A stretch of DNA of 64,000 bases from WHUA01 sp963711215 (GCA_963711215.1 CAVQDH010000006.1:62001-126000); one strand, 5' to 3'. Counted from the stretch's first letter, positions 36,477 through 45,567 are shown. Made by a program: numbers and translations. The notes: generated by a model from the sequence alone, not told the origin.

Positions 36477-37226
36477 TCACGGGGTGTGCGATTCGCCCCC
36501 GTCGCCCTCCCAATAGGCCCGGCCGAAATTGAACGGGAATTTGGCGTTGCCGGTATCCGAGCCCGGCGTTCCCGTGGCGGCGGCAATGGCAGCCGGGTCT
36601 ACGCTGGCCCGGGCGTCGACGGGAACCAGGTTCTCGACCGGCTCCTTGGAGAAGGTCACGCTCTTAAGCAGCGCGGCGACGCTCGCAACGCTCAGTGATT
36701 TGCCTTCCTTTGGGCAAATATAACCGAAAAACACGCGCGACGGACGGTCGAAGGAGTCGCGAGGTTGATGGTCCCATTCCGAGTTGAAAGCGATACACTC
36801 GCGGTTATTCTCGACGATCCGGTAGGTCTGGTAATCGATTTCGCCATGCCACGCCGTAACGTGGCGTTCCGGTCCCCAGGTCAAGGACTTGCCCCCGTTC
36901 ACGTTCCAGGTATCGGCCATCCGTGACATCCAGTAATCGTATTCCAGCACATAACTGATGCCGAGCGAGACGTCGTACACCGCTTCCATCGCCAAATCAT
37001 CGGTTTCGTAACGCGCGTATTCGACATGCTCATAGCCGCCGAGATAGGACACGTGGAGCTGTCGCGCGTTCGCCAGCATCGGATCGTTGAAACGAATCAG
37101 GCTCCGGTCCGCAGGGATTTCCTTCGCTATTGGATACTTCGCGTCGAACACGCCGGCGCAGGCGGACAAGGCGAGCGAAACGAAGATAACGGCGACGATC
37201 GCGCCGGATTTGCGAAACTGCGGCAT
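36477..37226 (-). CDS. Predicted lipoprotein of unknown function
   Basis: A 249-residue protein with a lipoprotein signal peptide: positively charged MPQFRKSG, hydrophobic segment and lipobox LSAC (lipidated Cys23). The mature part is rich in aromatic residues (YLGGYEHVEYARYETDD, WGPERHVTAWHGEIDYQTYR, VFFGYICPKEGKSL) and probably a beta-rich domain, with a Gly/Asn-rich C-terminal tail (FPFNFGRAYWEGDGGES). Residues CIAFNSEW and YICPKEG hold two cysteines that may pair. No family is recognised. It stands alone, divergent from a small hypothetical gene. Confidence 0.75.
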   Translation of the reverse strand: MPQFRKSGAIVAVIFVSLALSACAGVFDAKYPIAKEIPADRSLIRFNDPMLANARQLHVSYLGGYEHVEYARYETDDLAMEAVYDVSLGISYVLEYDYWMSRMADTWNVNGGKSLTWGPERHVTAWHGEIDYQTYRIVENNRECIAFNSEWDHQPRDSFDRPSRVFFGYICPKEGKSLSVASVAALLKSVTFSKEPVENLVPVDARASVDPAAIAAATGTPGSDTGNAKFPFNFGRAYWEGDGGESHTP

Positions 37227-37400
37227 GAAGGATAGTCCTCCCAGACCGGAAGCGGACGGCGACGGGCCGACCTGCTCAAATCGGTGGATACTGGCGCTCG
37301 ATATATGCCAATTTACGCGTCCGTCGAGTCAAGAGAAACTACCTATCAGCGTCAAAACTGCGTGAAGTTCAGCGCAGGCGTTCCGGAGTGAGGCCCAGCC

Positions 37401-37745
37401 ATGCCGACCAAGAAGAACCCGCTCAAGCTCAACAACCTTCAGCTCAAGGCCCTGACGATCATGCAGGCCTATGCGGGGACCGACTATGGCGTGCCGGAAG
37501 GCGACGCCGGCGAGATCACCGTTACGATGCCGCCGCCGCACGGCGACCATTTTCACGTCGGCGAGGCGGTCGTTTCGCTGCGGGACGCCACCGGCCTCGT
37601 GAATGAAGGGGTCTGGGCCGCGTTGCAGCGCAAAGGGCTGATCCGTCCGTTGATGTTCCCGACCGTCTGTACGCTGACGGCTTCCGGGCTCGCCTACGAC
37701 ACGGGCGTGGGCGAGGCGATCCTCCATCGCGCGCATCACCACTGA
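37401..37745 (+). CDS. Small conserved-looking hypothetical protein
   Basis: A 114-residue cytoplasmic protein beginning MPTKKNPLKLNNLQLKALTI. The layout (helical LQLKALTIMQAYAG, then GLVNEGVWAALQRKGLIRP and FPTVCTLTASGLAYDTG) suggests a winged-helix-like fold in which ALQRKGLI is the recognition-type helix and CTLTASG the wing. A His-rich C-terminus (HRAHHH) and GDHFHVG could bind metal. Function unknown. It sits 43 bases upstream of the sulfurtransferase gene on the same strand and may be co-transcribed with it. Confidence 0.65.
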   Translation: MPTKKNPLKLNNLQLKALTIMQAYAGTDYGVPEGDAGEITVTMPPPHGDHFHVGEAVVSLRDATGLVNEGVWAALQRKGLIRPLMFPTVCTLTASGLAYDTGVGEAILHRAHHH

Positions 37746-37788
37746 GCGGGAGGCGCCGCCGAAGGCGATCGAACGGGAGATGATGACG

Positions 37789-38664
37789 ATGCCGCACTAT
37801 CGCTATCCCGATGCCGTGGTTTCCACGGATTGGCTGGAGGCCCACCTGGGCGATCCGTCGCTGCGGATTTTCGACTGCACGATCTATCTGCACTACGAGA
37901 CGGGGACGGGGCGTCCTTATACGGTGGTGAGCGGCCGCGCGGACTACGATGCGGGCCATATTCCCGGCTCCGCCTTCATCGACCTCCAGGCCGAGCTTTC
38001 CGACGACGCCAGCCCGTATCGCTTTACGATGCTGCCTTGGGACCAGCTCGCCGATGCCTTCGGCCGCCGCGGCGTTGCCGATGGGACGCGCGTCATTCTC
38101 TACAGCCGCACGAACATGCAATGGGCGACGCGGATCTGGTGGATGCTGCGGTCTATCGGGTTCGACACTGCGGCCATCCTCGACGGCGGATGGGACAAAT
38201 GGGCGATGGAGGGACGGCCGTCCTCCGCCGAGCCGCACGCCTATCCCCCGGCTAAGCTGCGGGCGCGGCCGCGGCCGGCGCTGTTCGTCGGCAAGGAAGC
38301 GGTGCGGGCCGCGATCGGCGATGCGCAGAGCTGCACCATCAACGCACTTTCGCCCGATCTGCACAGCGGCGAGAATCCGCGCTACGGCCGGCCCGGCCGG
38401 ATACCCGGCAGCGTCAACGTGCCGGTGCGCGCCTTGCTCGACCCGAAGACCCAGGCCTTGAAGTCGCCCGAGGCGGCGACCGCGGCCTTTGCCGCCGTCG
38501 GCGCCGATCCGTCGAAACGCATGATCGTCTACTGCGGCGGCGGCATCGCGGCCACGCTGGACGCCTTCCTGCTGCTGCAGCTCGGCTACGAGGACGTCGC
38601 CGTGTACGACAACTCGATGAGCGAGTGGGCGAAGGACGAGACCCTGCCGATCGAAACGGATTGA
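37789..38664 (+). CDS. Two-domain rhodanese/3-mercaptopyruvate sulfurtransferase
   Basis: Transfers sulfane sulfur to cyanide or thiols. Two rhodanese domains: N-terminal (~10-130; VSTDWLEAHLGDPSLRIFDC, ARPYTV-like region, YDAGHIPGSAFIDLQAELSD) inactive, and C-terminal (~155-285) with the active-site Cys249 in MIVYCGGGIAATLDAF. The loop CGGGIAA differs from the mercaptopyruvate (CGSGVTA) and thiosulfate (CRKGV) consensus, so the donor is uncertain. Start: the ATG at 37789 lies 9 bases after GGGAG; in-frame ATGs at 37780 and 37783 are too near that site. It is convergent with rhlE. Confidence 0.88.
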   Translation: MPHYRYPDAVVSTDWLEAHLGDPSLRIFDCTIYLHYETGTGRPYTVVSGRADYDAGHIPGSAFIDLQAELSDDASPYRFTMLPWDQLADAFGRRGVADGTRVILYSRTNMQWATRIWWMLRSIGFDTAAILDGGWDKWAMEGRPSSAEPHAYPPAKLRARPRPALFVGKEAVRAAIGDAQSCTINALSPDLHSGENPRYGRPGRIPGSVNVPVRALLDPKTQALKSPEAATAAFAAVGADPSKRMIVYCGGGIAATLDAFLLLQLGYEDVAVYDNSMSEWAKDETLPIETD

Positions 38665-38713
38665 CGGCCCGGAATTTCCCGGGCCGTCCATTCCGTCACG
38701 TCAGGCCGTCGCG

Positions 38714-39985
38714 TCAGGCGGCGCGACGCCGGTTGCGGCGCCGGGGCCTGCCGCTCTTGGCCGCGTTCGCGTTGGCGGGGCGCTGCCGGCCGCCGAAGCG
38801 TGGCGCCGCCCCGTTCCGGTGGTCCGGCTTCGCGCTTCCCTGCCGTTCCGGTTTCGGGCCTTCGCCGACGACGGTCAGTTGCCGCTTGATCAGCCGCTCG
38901 ATGCTCTGCAGCTCCTTGCGCTCGCTCGGGTCGCAGAAGGAGATCGCGATGCCGCTGGCGCCGGCGCGGGCCGTCCGCCCGATCCGGTGGATGTAGCTCT
39001 CCGGATCCTTCGGCAGCTCGTAATTGATCACGTGGGTGACGTCATCGACGTCGATGCCACGGGACGCGATGTCGGTGGCGACCAGCACCCGCGACCGGCC
39101 GGCGCGGAAGCTGTTGAGCGCCTGCTCGCGCGAGGACTGGGATTTATCGCCGTGCAGCGCCGCGGTGCGCACGCCGTTGGCCGTCAGTTGCTTGGCCACG
39201 CGGTCGGCGCCGCGCTTGGTGCGGGTGAAGACGATGACGCGCGACAGGCTCGCATCGGCGAGCAGATCGGTCAGCAGCTTGCGCTTGGCGCCGCTGTCGG
39301 CATGGTGAACCCGCTGGTCGATGCGGTCGACGGCGACCGTCTTGGCGGCGATCTCGACCCGCACCGGATCGCGCAGGATCTCGGCCGCGAGGCGCGCGAT
39401 CTCCTTCGGCATGGTGGCCGAGAAGAGCGCCGTCTGGCGGCCTTCCGGCAGCAGCGCGGTCAGCTTGCGGACGTCGCGGATGAAGCCCATGTCGAGCATG
39501 CGGTCCGCTTCGTCGAGCACGAGATAGCTCGTCCGGCGGATATCGATTCGCCGCTGGTCGATCAGGTCGATCAGGCGGCCGGGCGTCGCGATCAGGATGT
39601 CGACGCCGCGCTCCGTCGCCTTGTACTGCGCGCGCTGGCTGACGCCGCCCATGATGACGGCATGCTTCAGGCCGGTATGCCGGCCGTAGAGCTTGATGTT
39701 GTCGGCGATCTGCGTCGCCAGCTCCCGCGTCGGCGCCAGGATCAGCGCGCGGGTCGTGCGCGGCAGCGGCGGCCGACGGTCCTGCGCCAGCCTGTGGAGC
39801 AGGGGAAGGGCGAAAGCCGCCGTTTTCCCGGTGCCCGTCTGGGCAATGCCGAGCAGGTCCTTGCCCTGCAGCAGCGGGGGAATGGCCTTGGTCTGGATTG
39901 GAGTGGGGGTCTTGTAGTCCGTGCCGGCAAGGGCACGCAACAGGCTCTCGTTAAGGCCGAGAGCCGCGAATGTAGAGGTCGTCAA
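38714..39985 (-). CDS. DEAD-box RNA helicase, RhlE-like
   Basis: ATP-dependent RNA helicase of 423 residues. Motifs in order: Q motif (YKTPTPIQTKAIP), Walker A AQTGTGKTAAFALP, PTRELATQI, TPGRLIDL, DEAD in VLDEADRMLDMGF, SAT in LFSATMPKEI, VIVFTRTKRGADRVAKQL, VATDIASRGIDVDDVTHVIN and HRIGRTARAG. The basic Arg/Lys/Gly-rich C-terminal tail (GRQRPANANAAKSGRPRRR) is a typical RNA-binding extension of RhlE proteins. It is divergent from the cold-shock gene; both are commonly induced by cold, and both act on RNA structure, so shared control is plausible. Confidence 0.93.
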   Translation of the reverse strand: MTTSTFAALGLNESLLRALAGTDYKTPTPIQTKAIPPLLQGKDLLGIAQTGTGKTAAFALPLLHRLAQDRRPPLPRTTRALILAPTRELATQIADNIKLYGRHTGLKHAVIMGGVSQRAQYKATERGVDILIATPGRLIDLIDQRRIDIRRTSYLVLDEADRMLDMGFIRDVRKLTALLPEGRQTALFSATMPKEIARLAAEILRDPVRVEIAAKTVAVDRIDQRVHHADSGAKRKLLTDLLADASLSRVIVFTRTKRGADRVAKQLTANGVRTAALHGDKSQSSREQALNSFRAGRSRVLVATDIASRGIDVDDVTHVINYELPKDPESYIHRIGRTARAGASGIAISFCDPSERKELQSIERLIKRQLTVVGEGPKPERQGSAKPDHRNGAAPRFGGRQRPANANAAKSGRPRRRNRRRAA

Positions 39986-40497
39986 ACAAAGTCTCCTTGT
40001 GCGCCGAATCCGGTCGGTTCGCTACGGAACACCGTGGGTTTCGGCCTGTCGCCTGTCCCCACGCGCACCTGGAGATAGCGGAAATTCAGAAAAACGTGTC
40101 TCGAAATGATAACGCCCGGGCAAGCCCGAGCGACCGCGCAATTGCGAGTTTCACGGCCCCTACATGGTCCCTCGCGATCGATAAGTCAAGAATTTCCAAG
40201 GGCCTACGACCTGATCCGAGCCAAAAAGCGCCGAAAACCGCGCAATTTGGGGCGCTTGGATCGCGTCCGCGGGGTATGCCGGTGCCCCTCGGATTGCAAA
40301 TTTTAACACTCTCGCACTTGTATGGCCGGTGTGGCTGTGCAATGAAAGTCTGCTCGTTGCACGGCACCACGGCGTATCTTGTTGCTCTGTTCGGCATATG
40401 ACCAAGCTACTCTGGGAAAAATTGTGCACTTGTCAGTGAAGATGGCCGGCATGGCGTGCCGGCCGATACTGAACGCATCCAAGTGGAAGGAGTAGCG
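39986..40497. other. 512-bp divergent intergenic region between rhlE and cspA
   Basis: No gene is supported. It must hold the rhlE promoter (minus) and the promoter plus leader of the cold-shock gene. Moderately AT-rich segments lie near 40300-40440. A strong hairpin lies at 40444-40464. Small overlapping ORFs here lack recognisable motifs. Confidence 0.5.
40444..40464 (+). promoter_or_regulatory. Hairpin in the cspA leader
   Basis: GGCCGGCA-TGGCG-TGCCGGCC is a perfect 8-bp GC-rich stem with a 5-base loop, 33 bases before the cspA start codon and just ahead of the ribosome site AAGGAG. Cold-shock genes often carry structured leaders that set translation at low temperature, so this may be a regulatory element. 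Confidence 0.45.
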
Positions 40498-40707
40498 ATG
40501 GCTACCGGAACTGTTAAGTGGTTCAACCCGACAAAGGGTTATGGTTTTATTCAGCCGAGCGATGGCGGCAGCGACGCGTTCGTGCACATCTCGGCCGTGG
40601 AACGGGCGGGAATGCATACGCTCCGCGAAGGCCAGAAGGTCGAATACGAGCTGGTGGCGGGCCGCAACGGCAAGTCGTCGGCGGAAAACCTCGTCGCGAT
40701 CGACTGA
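40498..40707 (+). CDS. cspA: Cold-shock protein (CspA family)
   Basis: A 69-residue single-stranded RNA/DNA-binding OB-fold protein. It has TGTVKWFNPTKGYGFIQPS (RNP1-type KGYGFIQ) and SDAFVHISAVERAGMHTLRE (RNP2-type FVHIS), ending in ENLVAID. It acts as an RNA chaperone. The ATG at 40498 follows GGAAGGAGTAGCG, a strong ribosome site; the apparent longer frame from 40456 would read through the leader hairpin. It is divergent from the rhlE helicase and convergent with the threonylcarbamoyl-AMP synthase gene. Confidence 0.95.
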   Translation: MATGTVKWFNPTKGYGFIQPSDGGSDAFVHISAVERAGMHTLREGQKVEYELVAGRNGKSSAENLVAID

Positions 40708-40723
40708 GCGACGCCGGGTCCAG

Positions 40724-41672
40724 CTACCGTCCCGCCGCAGCGCGGCGGAGACGGTCGTTGATCGCGCGGCCGAGGCCCTGATCGGGGATCGGGGCCACGG
40801 CGATGCCGGTGAATTCCGGCCGATCCAATGCATGCAGGTAAGCGAACAGGTTGGCCGCGGCCTCGATGAGGTCGGCGGCCTCGCTTAGGTTGAGCGTGGC
40901 ATCGGTTGCGCCGGGCCCGAAGCCCAGCAGCGCTTCGCCGGGCCGGGCATGCGCGGCATCGCGCCGCACGGGCAGGGACGGGGCGTAATGGCTCGTCAGC
41001 ATGCCGGGCGAGCGGGGCGCATGGTCGTCCGCGCCGGCGACGCTCACGGAGACGCCGAGCGCGGCTTCGATCTCTTCCTGCGGCAGGCCGCCCTGCCGGA
41101 GGATGGCCGGCGCCGCGCCGGAAACATCGAGCACCGTCGAATTCCAGGCCGATCGGACAGGGGCCGCCATCGAGGATGAGGGCGACCCGATCGCCCAGAT
41201 CCTGCGCCACATGCCGGGCCGTCGTCGGGCTGAGGCGGCCCGACCGGTTGGCGCTGGGGGCGGCGACCGGCACGCCTGCGGCCCGCAGCAGCCACTGCGC
41301 GTCGGCATGGGCCGGGACGCGCACCGCGACGGTGTCGAGGCCGGCGCTCGCCAGAAGCGATAGCCGGCAATCCGGCCGCCGGGGCAGGACCAGCGTCAAC
41401 GCGCCGGGCCAGAAGCGGTCGGCCAGCAATCCGGCCGTTTCATTGAAGGCGACGAAGGCCTCGGCCGCCGTGCGGTCGGGGACATGCACGATCAGCGGGT
41501 TGAAGCTGGGACGGCCCTTGGCGGCGAAGATTTCGGCCACCGCCCGGTCGTTCGTGGCGTCCCCGCCGAGGCCATAGACCGTTTCGGTCGGAAAGGCGAC
41601 GAGCTCGCCCCGGCGCAGCGCGGCGGCGGCCAATGCGATTGTTTCCCCGGAAATTGGCGAAATCTTTACCAT
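40724..41672 (-). CDS. L-threonylcarbamoyladenylate synthase (Sua5 type), frameshifted
   Basis: Makes threonylcarbamoyl-AMP for the t6A37 modification of ANN-decoding tRNAs; usually essential. The YrdC domain opens with ALRRGELVAFPTETVYGLGG and has AAKGRPSFNPLIVHV, FWPGALTLVLPRR, VRVPAHADAQWLLRAAGVPV and PSANRSGRLSPTTARHV. An extra base near 41141 breaks it; the second frame continues STVLDVSGAAPAILRQGG into the Sua5 C-terminal domain (PGMLTSHYAPSLPV, GFGPGATDATLNL) and stops at 40724. Corrected length is ~316 residues, normal for the two-domain Sua5 form. Because the function is essential, the slip is probably a sequence error. Confidence 0.9.
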
Positions 41673-41782
41673 TGCGGTGCCTTACATGGGTGTGCAGGCT
41701 GATGCAAGGCATCTCCGCAGCATGGGGATTGCCGGAATCGTCGCTGCACTGCACAATGCCGTGACGTGGATTGGGGGTGGCA

Positions 41783-42425
41783 ATGGCGGGAAAGATTATC
41801 AATGTCGCGCAGCAGAAAGGCGGCGCGGGCAAGACCACGGTGGCGGCGCATCTCGCGGTCGCCTGGGCGCAAAAGAAGGGCCGCAAGCGTCGCTATTCTG
41901 GATGTCGATCCGCAGGGCAGCCTGAGCGTCTGGTACGAGGCGCGACGAGCATTTCCTCGGCGAGGAAAATACCGGCCTTACCTTCAGCCGTGCGATGGGC
42001 ATCCGCGCCCTGGCGGAAGCGCAAGCGCTTGGCGCGATCGAATGATCTACGTCGTCGTCGACATGCCGCCGCATGGCACGACCTCGGCGAACGCGGCGAT
42101 CCGGGCGGCGAGCCTCGTGGTTGCGCCGGTGCAGCCGACGCCGCTCGACTTCTGGGCCACCATGCCGACCCTCGAGGTCGCGGCGGCGGAGAAGAAGCCG
42201 GTACTGCTCGTGCTGAACCGGGTGCCGCCGCGGGCGCTGCTCACGGCCACGATGATCACGCGGCTCGGCGAATACAAGGTGCGGGTCGCGAAGTCCGTGC
42301 TCGGCAACCGGGTCGCCTTCGCGGAGAGCATCGGCGCCGGCCGGACCGTGATCGAGACCAAGCCGCACAGCGTGGCCGCCGCCGAGGTGCGTCACCTCGC
42401 CGCCGAGATCTTGCGCCGCCTCTGA
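41783..42425 (+). CDS. ParA/MinD-family ATPase, multiply frameshifted
   Basis: The N-terminus has a deviant Walker A, AQQKGGAGKTTVAAHLAVAW, and the second frame has the ParA Walker A' AILDVDPQGSLSVWYEA followed by Walker B VVVDMPPHGTTSANAAIRAA and VAPVQPTPLDFWATMPTLEV. Frames change near 41888, near 41943 and near 42040; the middle piece DEHFLGEENTGLTFSRAM is only readable in a different frame. Corrected length is ~212 residues, typical of orphan ParA proteins that position cargo. No parB gene or parS-like site is next to it. It is divergent from the threonylcarbamoyl-AMP synthase gene. Three breaks in one short gene could mean a real pseudogene, but the flanking genes show the same single-base pattern. 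Confidence 0.75.
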
Positions 42426-42510
42426 CGCAACCGCTCGGCCCGTCATCCAGGCTTTGCACTTCTCGCGGCGCGCCGCTAGGCTTCCGCCGCTGGAACAAGG
42501 GAGCCCTGAG

Positions 42511-43587
42511 ATGAGCGAGAATACTGCCACTCTCCGTATTGCGAACGTGCCGGGCGACGGCATCGGCAACGAGGTCGTGCCCGAGGGCTTGCGTGTCCTC
42601 GAGGCGGTCGGCCGCAAATACGGTATCACTTACAAATACAGCGACTTCGACTGGAGCTGCGAGCGCTACGCCAAGACCGGCAGCATGATGCCCGAAGACG
42701 GCATCGAGCAGCTTCGCGGCCATGACGCGATCTTCCTCGGCGCGGTGGGCTTCCCGAACGTGCCGGACCATGTATCGCTCTGGGGCCTCCTGATCCCGAT
42801 CCGCCGCGAGTTCCAGCAATACGTCAACCTGCGCCCCGTGCGGCTGCTGCCGGGCATCACGCCGCCGGTGCATGGCTACAAGGCGGGCGACATCGACTTC
42901 TACGTCGTGCGCGAGAACTGCGAGGGTGAGTATTCCTCGATGGGCGGCCGCATTTATGGCGGGCTGCCAAACGAGACGGTCATCCAGGAATCCGTCTTCA
43001 CGCGCATGGGCGTCGACCGCATCCTGAAATACGCCTTCGAGCTGGCGATGAAGCGCGAGGCGAAACACCTGACCTCGGCCACCAAGTCGAACGGCATCAT
43101 TTACACGATGCCCTACTGGGACGAGCGCTTCGCCGCGATGAAGAAGAGCTATCCCGGCATCAAGACCGACCAGTACCACATCGACATCCTGACGGCGCAT
43201 TTCGTGCGGCACCCCGACTGGTTCGACGTGGTGGTCGGCAGCAACCTGTTCGGCGACATCCTCTCCGATCTCGGCCCGGCGGTGACCGGCACCATCGCGG
43301 TGGCGCCGTCGGCCAACATCAACCCGGAGCGCGAGCACCCCTCGATGTTCGAGCCGGTGCACGGCTCGGCGCCGGACATCGCCGGCCAGCATATCGCCAA
43401 TCCGATCGGCCAGATCTGGTCGGCGGCGATGATGCTGGATCATCTCGGCCAGCCGGAGGCAGGGGCGGCGATCGTCAAGGCGATCGAGACCGTGCTGTCC
43501 GAGAAGGGCGCGCCGCTGACCCCCGACATGGGCGGCAAGGCGAAGACGGAAGACCTCGGCAAGGCGATCGCGGACGCGGTGGCATGA
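42511..43587 (+). CDS. Tartrate dehydrogenase-like (isocitrate/isopropylmalate dehydrogenase family)
   Basis: Metal- and NAD-dependent oxidative decarboxylase of 358 residues. It begins RIANVPGDGIGNEVVPEGLR and has the substrate loop PDHVSLWGLLIPIRREFQQY, VNLRPVRLLPGI, DFYVVRENCEGEYSSMGGRI, the metal-binding GSNLFGDILSDLGPAVTGTI and EPVHGSAPDIAGQHIANPIG. The VSLWGL variant with NLRPVR and NCEGEYS is characteristic of tartrate dehydrogenase/decarboxylase rather than LeuB, which has a longer small-loop pattern. D-malate is an alternative substrate. GGGAG precedes the ATG at 42511. The stop overlaps the MaoC start by 4 bases. Confidence 0.9.
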   Translation: MSENTATLRIANVPGDGIGNEVVPEGLRVLEAVGRKYGITYKYSDFDWSCERYAKTGSMMPEDGIEQLRGHDAIFLGAVGFPNVPDHVSLWGLLIPIRREFQQYVNLRPVRLLPGITPPVHGYKAGDIDFYVVRENCEGEYSSMGGRIYGGLPNETVIQESVFTRMGVDRILKYAFELAMKREAKHLTSATKSNGIIYTMPYWDERFAAMKKSYPGIKTDQYHIDILTAHFVRHPDWFDVVVGSNLFGDILSDLGPAVTGTIAVAPSANINPEREHPSMFEPVHGSAPDIAGQHIANPIGQIWSAAMMLDHLGQPEAGAAIVKAIETVLSEKGAPLTPDMGGKAKTEDLGKAIADAVA

Positions 43588-44042
43588 GCAGCCGCTATTT
43601 CGAGGACTGGACCGAAGGCGAAGTCGTCGAAACGCGGGGCGCTACGGTTACGGAATCGCAGATCGTCGATTTCGCGATGCTCTACGACCCGCAGCCGATG
43701 CATATCGACAAGAGCTTCGCCGAGGCCGGACCGTTCGAAGGCCTGATCGCGAGCGGCTTCCAGACGCTCTCTGTCAGCTTCCGGCTGTTCTACGACCTGG
43801 GCTATCTCACCCATTCCAACATCATCGGCATCGGGCTCGACGAGGTGCGCTGGACCGCGCCGGTGCGTCCCGGCGATACGCTGCGCTGCCGGGCCGAGGT
43901 GCTGAGCCTGAAGGAATCCCGGTCGAGGCCGGATCGCGGCACGATGGTGTTCAAGCTCACCACCGCGAACCAGCACGGCACCGAGGTGCTGAACTTCCGC
44001 AGCACCTGCATGCTGAAGAAAAAAGCGGCGGCTTCCAGCTGA
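43584..44042 (+). CDS. MaoC-like hydratase
   Basis: Hot-dog-fold (R)-enoyl-CoA hydratase family protein of 152 residues. The hydratase-2 signature is seen in FAMLYDPQPMHIDKSFAEAG and FEGLIASGFQTLSVSFRLFYD (catalytic Asp/His of the DPxxxH element), with RWTAPVRPGDTLRCRAEVLS and TMVFKLTTANQHGTEVL in the beta sheet. It is translationally coupled to the tartrate-dehydrogenase-like gene. The pairing suggests a hydroxy-acid or CoA-ester step, but a MaoC fold alone does not set the substrate. Confidence 0.9.
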   Translation: MSSRYFEDWTEGEVVETRGATVTESQIVDFAMLYDPQPMHIDKSFAEAGPFEGLIASGFQTLSVSFRLFYDLGYLTHSNIIGIGLDEVRWTAPVRPGDTLRCRAEVLSLKESRSRPDRGTMVFKLTTANQHGTEVLNFRSTCMLKKKAAASS

Positions 44043-44075
44043 CGGCCTGACGGAAACGCGGGGAGGCCATGGGCG

Positions 44076-44767
44076 ATGATGCATGACCGCGTCCCGGCCG
44101 GCCGCATGGATCGCCGCCGGTTCCTGGCCATGCTGGCGGCGGCGTCTTGCCTTCTCGCCCTTGGCGGCGCGGCACGGGCATCTGCAGGCCGCGCCGTGCC
44201 GCTTGCCGCAGAATTTACATCGCGGGGCATGTGCGCCATGCCAGCATCATCGTCGACCGGCGGGACTTCGACCCGGCGCAGAGCATCGGCTCACCGGAAT
44301 TCACATCCAAGGACTGGCTGGAATTCGGCTGGGGCGATGCGGATTTCTACCAGGCGGACGGGGAAGGCATCCTGCTGGGGCTGAAGGCGCTGCTATGGCC
44401 GACGGCCGCGGTGATGCACGTATACGGATTCGACGGCGCACCGGCAGCGAGCTTCCCGAAAAGCGAGGTGCTGGCGCTCGATCTGACGGCGGATGGCTAT
44501 GCGCGGCTGCTGGCCTTCCTCAGATCCGCCTTCACGCGCGATGCCGCGGGGCGCGTGAAGCGGCTCGGGCCCGGTCTTTACGGTCTCAGCTTCTTCTACG
44601 CGGGCGAGGGGCGCTATGACGCCTTCCACACCTGCAACACCTGGACGGCGGAGGCGCTCGCGGCGGCCGGCTTTCCGATCGATCCGAGCGATATCGGAAC
44701 GCTCGGCCAGTTCATGGATCGCGTGCGCGGCAAGATGCACGCGGCCTGCGGCGCCGGCGCGGCCTAA
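44076..44767 (+). CDS. DUF2459/TIGR02117-like exported protein, frameshifted after the signal peptide
   Basis: The first frame gives a twin-arginine-like signal sequence (MDRRRFLAMLAAASCLLALG, then AARASA). Near 44213 one base is missing, and the second frame carries the domain: IYIAGHVRHASIIVDRRDFD, EFGWGDADFYQADGEGILLG, HVYGFDGAPAASFPKSEVLA, LYGLSFFYAGEGRYDAFHTC and NTWTAEALAAAGFPI. The FGWGD and CNTWTAE motifs match the DUF2459/TIGR02117 family, whose function is unknown. The conserved Cys in CNTW may be functional. Start at 44076 is supported by GGGGAGG upstream. It is convergent with a zinc peptidase gene, with a gap of only 3 bases. Confidence 0.7.
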
Positions 44768-44770
44768 GGC

Positions 44771-45529
44771 CTATTCTTGCACGCTGGCGATGAACGCTTT
44801 CCACTCGGCGGCGAGCGCCTCCAGCGACTTGCCGTACACCTTTTGCCAGCGCGCCGGGTCGCTCGGGATGCGCTCGTGCGGCACCATCGGCGTCATCGCG
44901 TACAGGGCGCGGAATTTGTCCATGCCGCGCGTCTCGATCAGGTAGCGGACGAAGGCGCCAGCGACGAGATAGGCCTTCAGCTGCTTCGGCCGGTCCGGGG
45001 TCATCAGTCCTTTCGGCGCGACGATCGAATTGAGCATCGGCAGATCGGCCTCGGCGGCATCGGGCTTCGCGGCTTTATACAGATCCCGGCCGAAATTCGG
45101 ATAGGCGGGCTGGCCGCCCAGATGCTCGTGCGCGTAAACCGCCAGGCCTTCCGCCAGGAAACGGTTGGCGTTGGGCGCAAAGATATGCGTGACCTCGTGA
45201 AGGATGGGCGAACGCCCGCGGCGCGTCTTGCCGGAGCGGAACAGCATGGTGCCCCGATGCCCCCGCCAAGCGGGGATCATGGCCATCGACGAGCCGAGGC
45301 TGTCCTCGATATTGACCGTATAGGGTCCGTCGAACGTATCGCCCCACCAGGCGCAGACCTTGCCGATCGCTGTACGGAGTTTTTGCTCGAAGATCCGGAT
45401 GTCTTTATCCGACAAGGCTTCCGCGTGAATGGTCACCGCCGGCGCGCGGCAGGCCGCTTCGGCCGCGTGCGCGGTGCCGGACAGGGCGGCGATCGCCAAC
45501 GCCGCGGCGGCTATCGACCTCACAATCAT
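44771..45529 (-). CDS. Exported HExxH zinc metallopeptidase-like protein
   Basis: A 252-residue protein with a signal peptide (MIVRSIAAAALAIAALSG, cleavage after AHA). The catalytic motif is ILHEVTHIFAPNANRFLAEG: His111, Glu112 and His115 for zinc and catalysis, and Glu127 as the third ligand in the gluzincin manner. Upstream is the helical segment DIRIFEQKLRTAIGKVCAWW, and C-terminal LKAYLVAGAFVRYLIETRG is the kind of helix found in peptidase_MA-like families. It is secreted to the periplasm or beyond. The substrate is unknown. No inhibitor or maturation gene is adjacent. Confidence 0.78.
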   Translation of the reverse strand: MIVRSIAAAALAIAALSGTAHAAEAACRAPAVTIHAEALSDKDIRIFEQKLRTAIGKVCAWWGDTFDGPYTVNIEDSLGSSMAMIPAWRGHRGTMLFRSGKTRRGRSPILHEVTHIFAPNANRFLAEGLAVYAHEHLGGQPAYPNFGRDLYKAAKPDAAEADLPMLNSIVAPKGLMTPDRPKQLKAYLVAGAFVRYLIETRGMDKFRALYAMTPMVPHERIPSDPARWQKVYGKSLEALAAEWKAFIASVQE

Positions 45530-45567
45530 GAACCCACTGCCGGTGCGACCCGTCGGAGGATCGCCGG

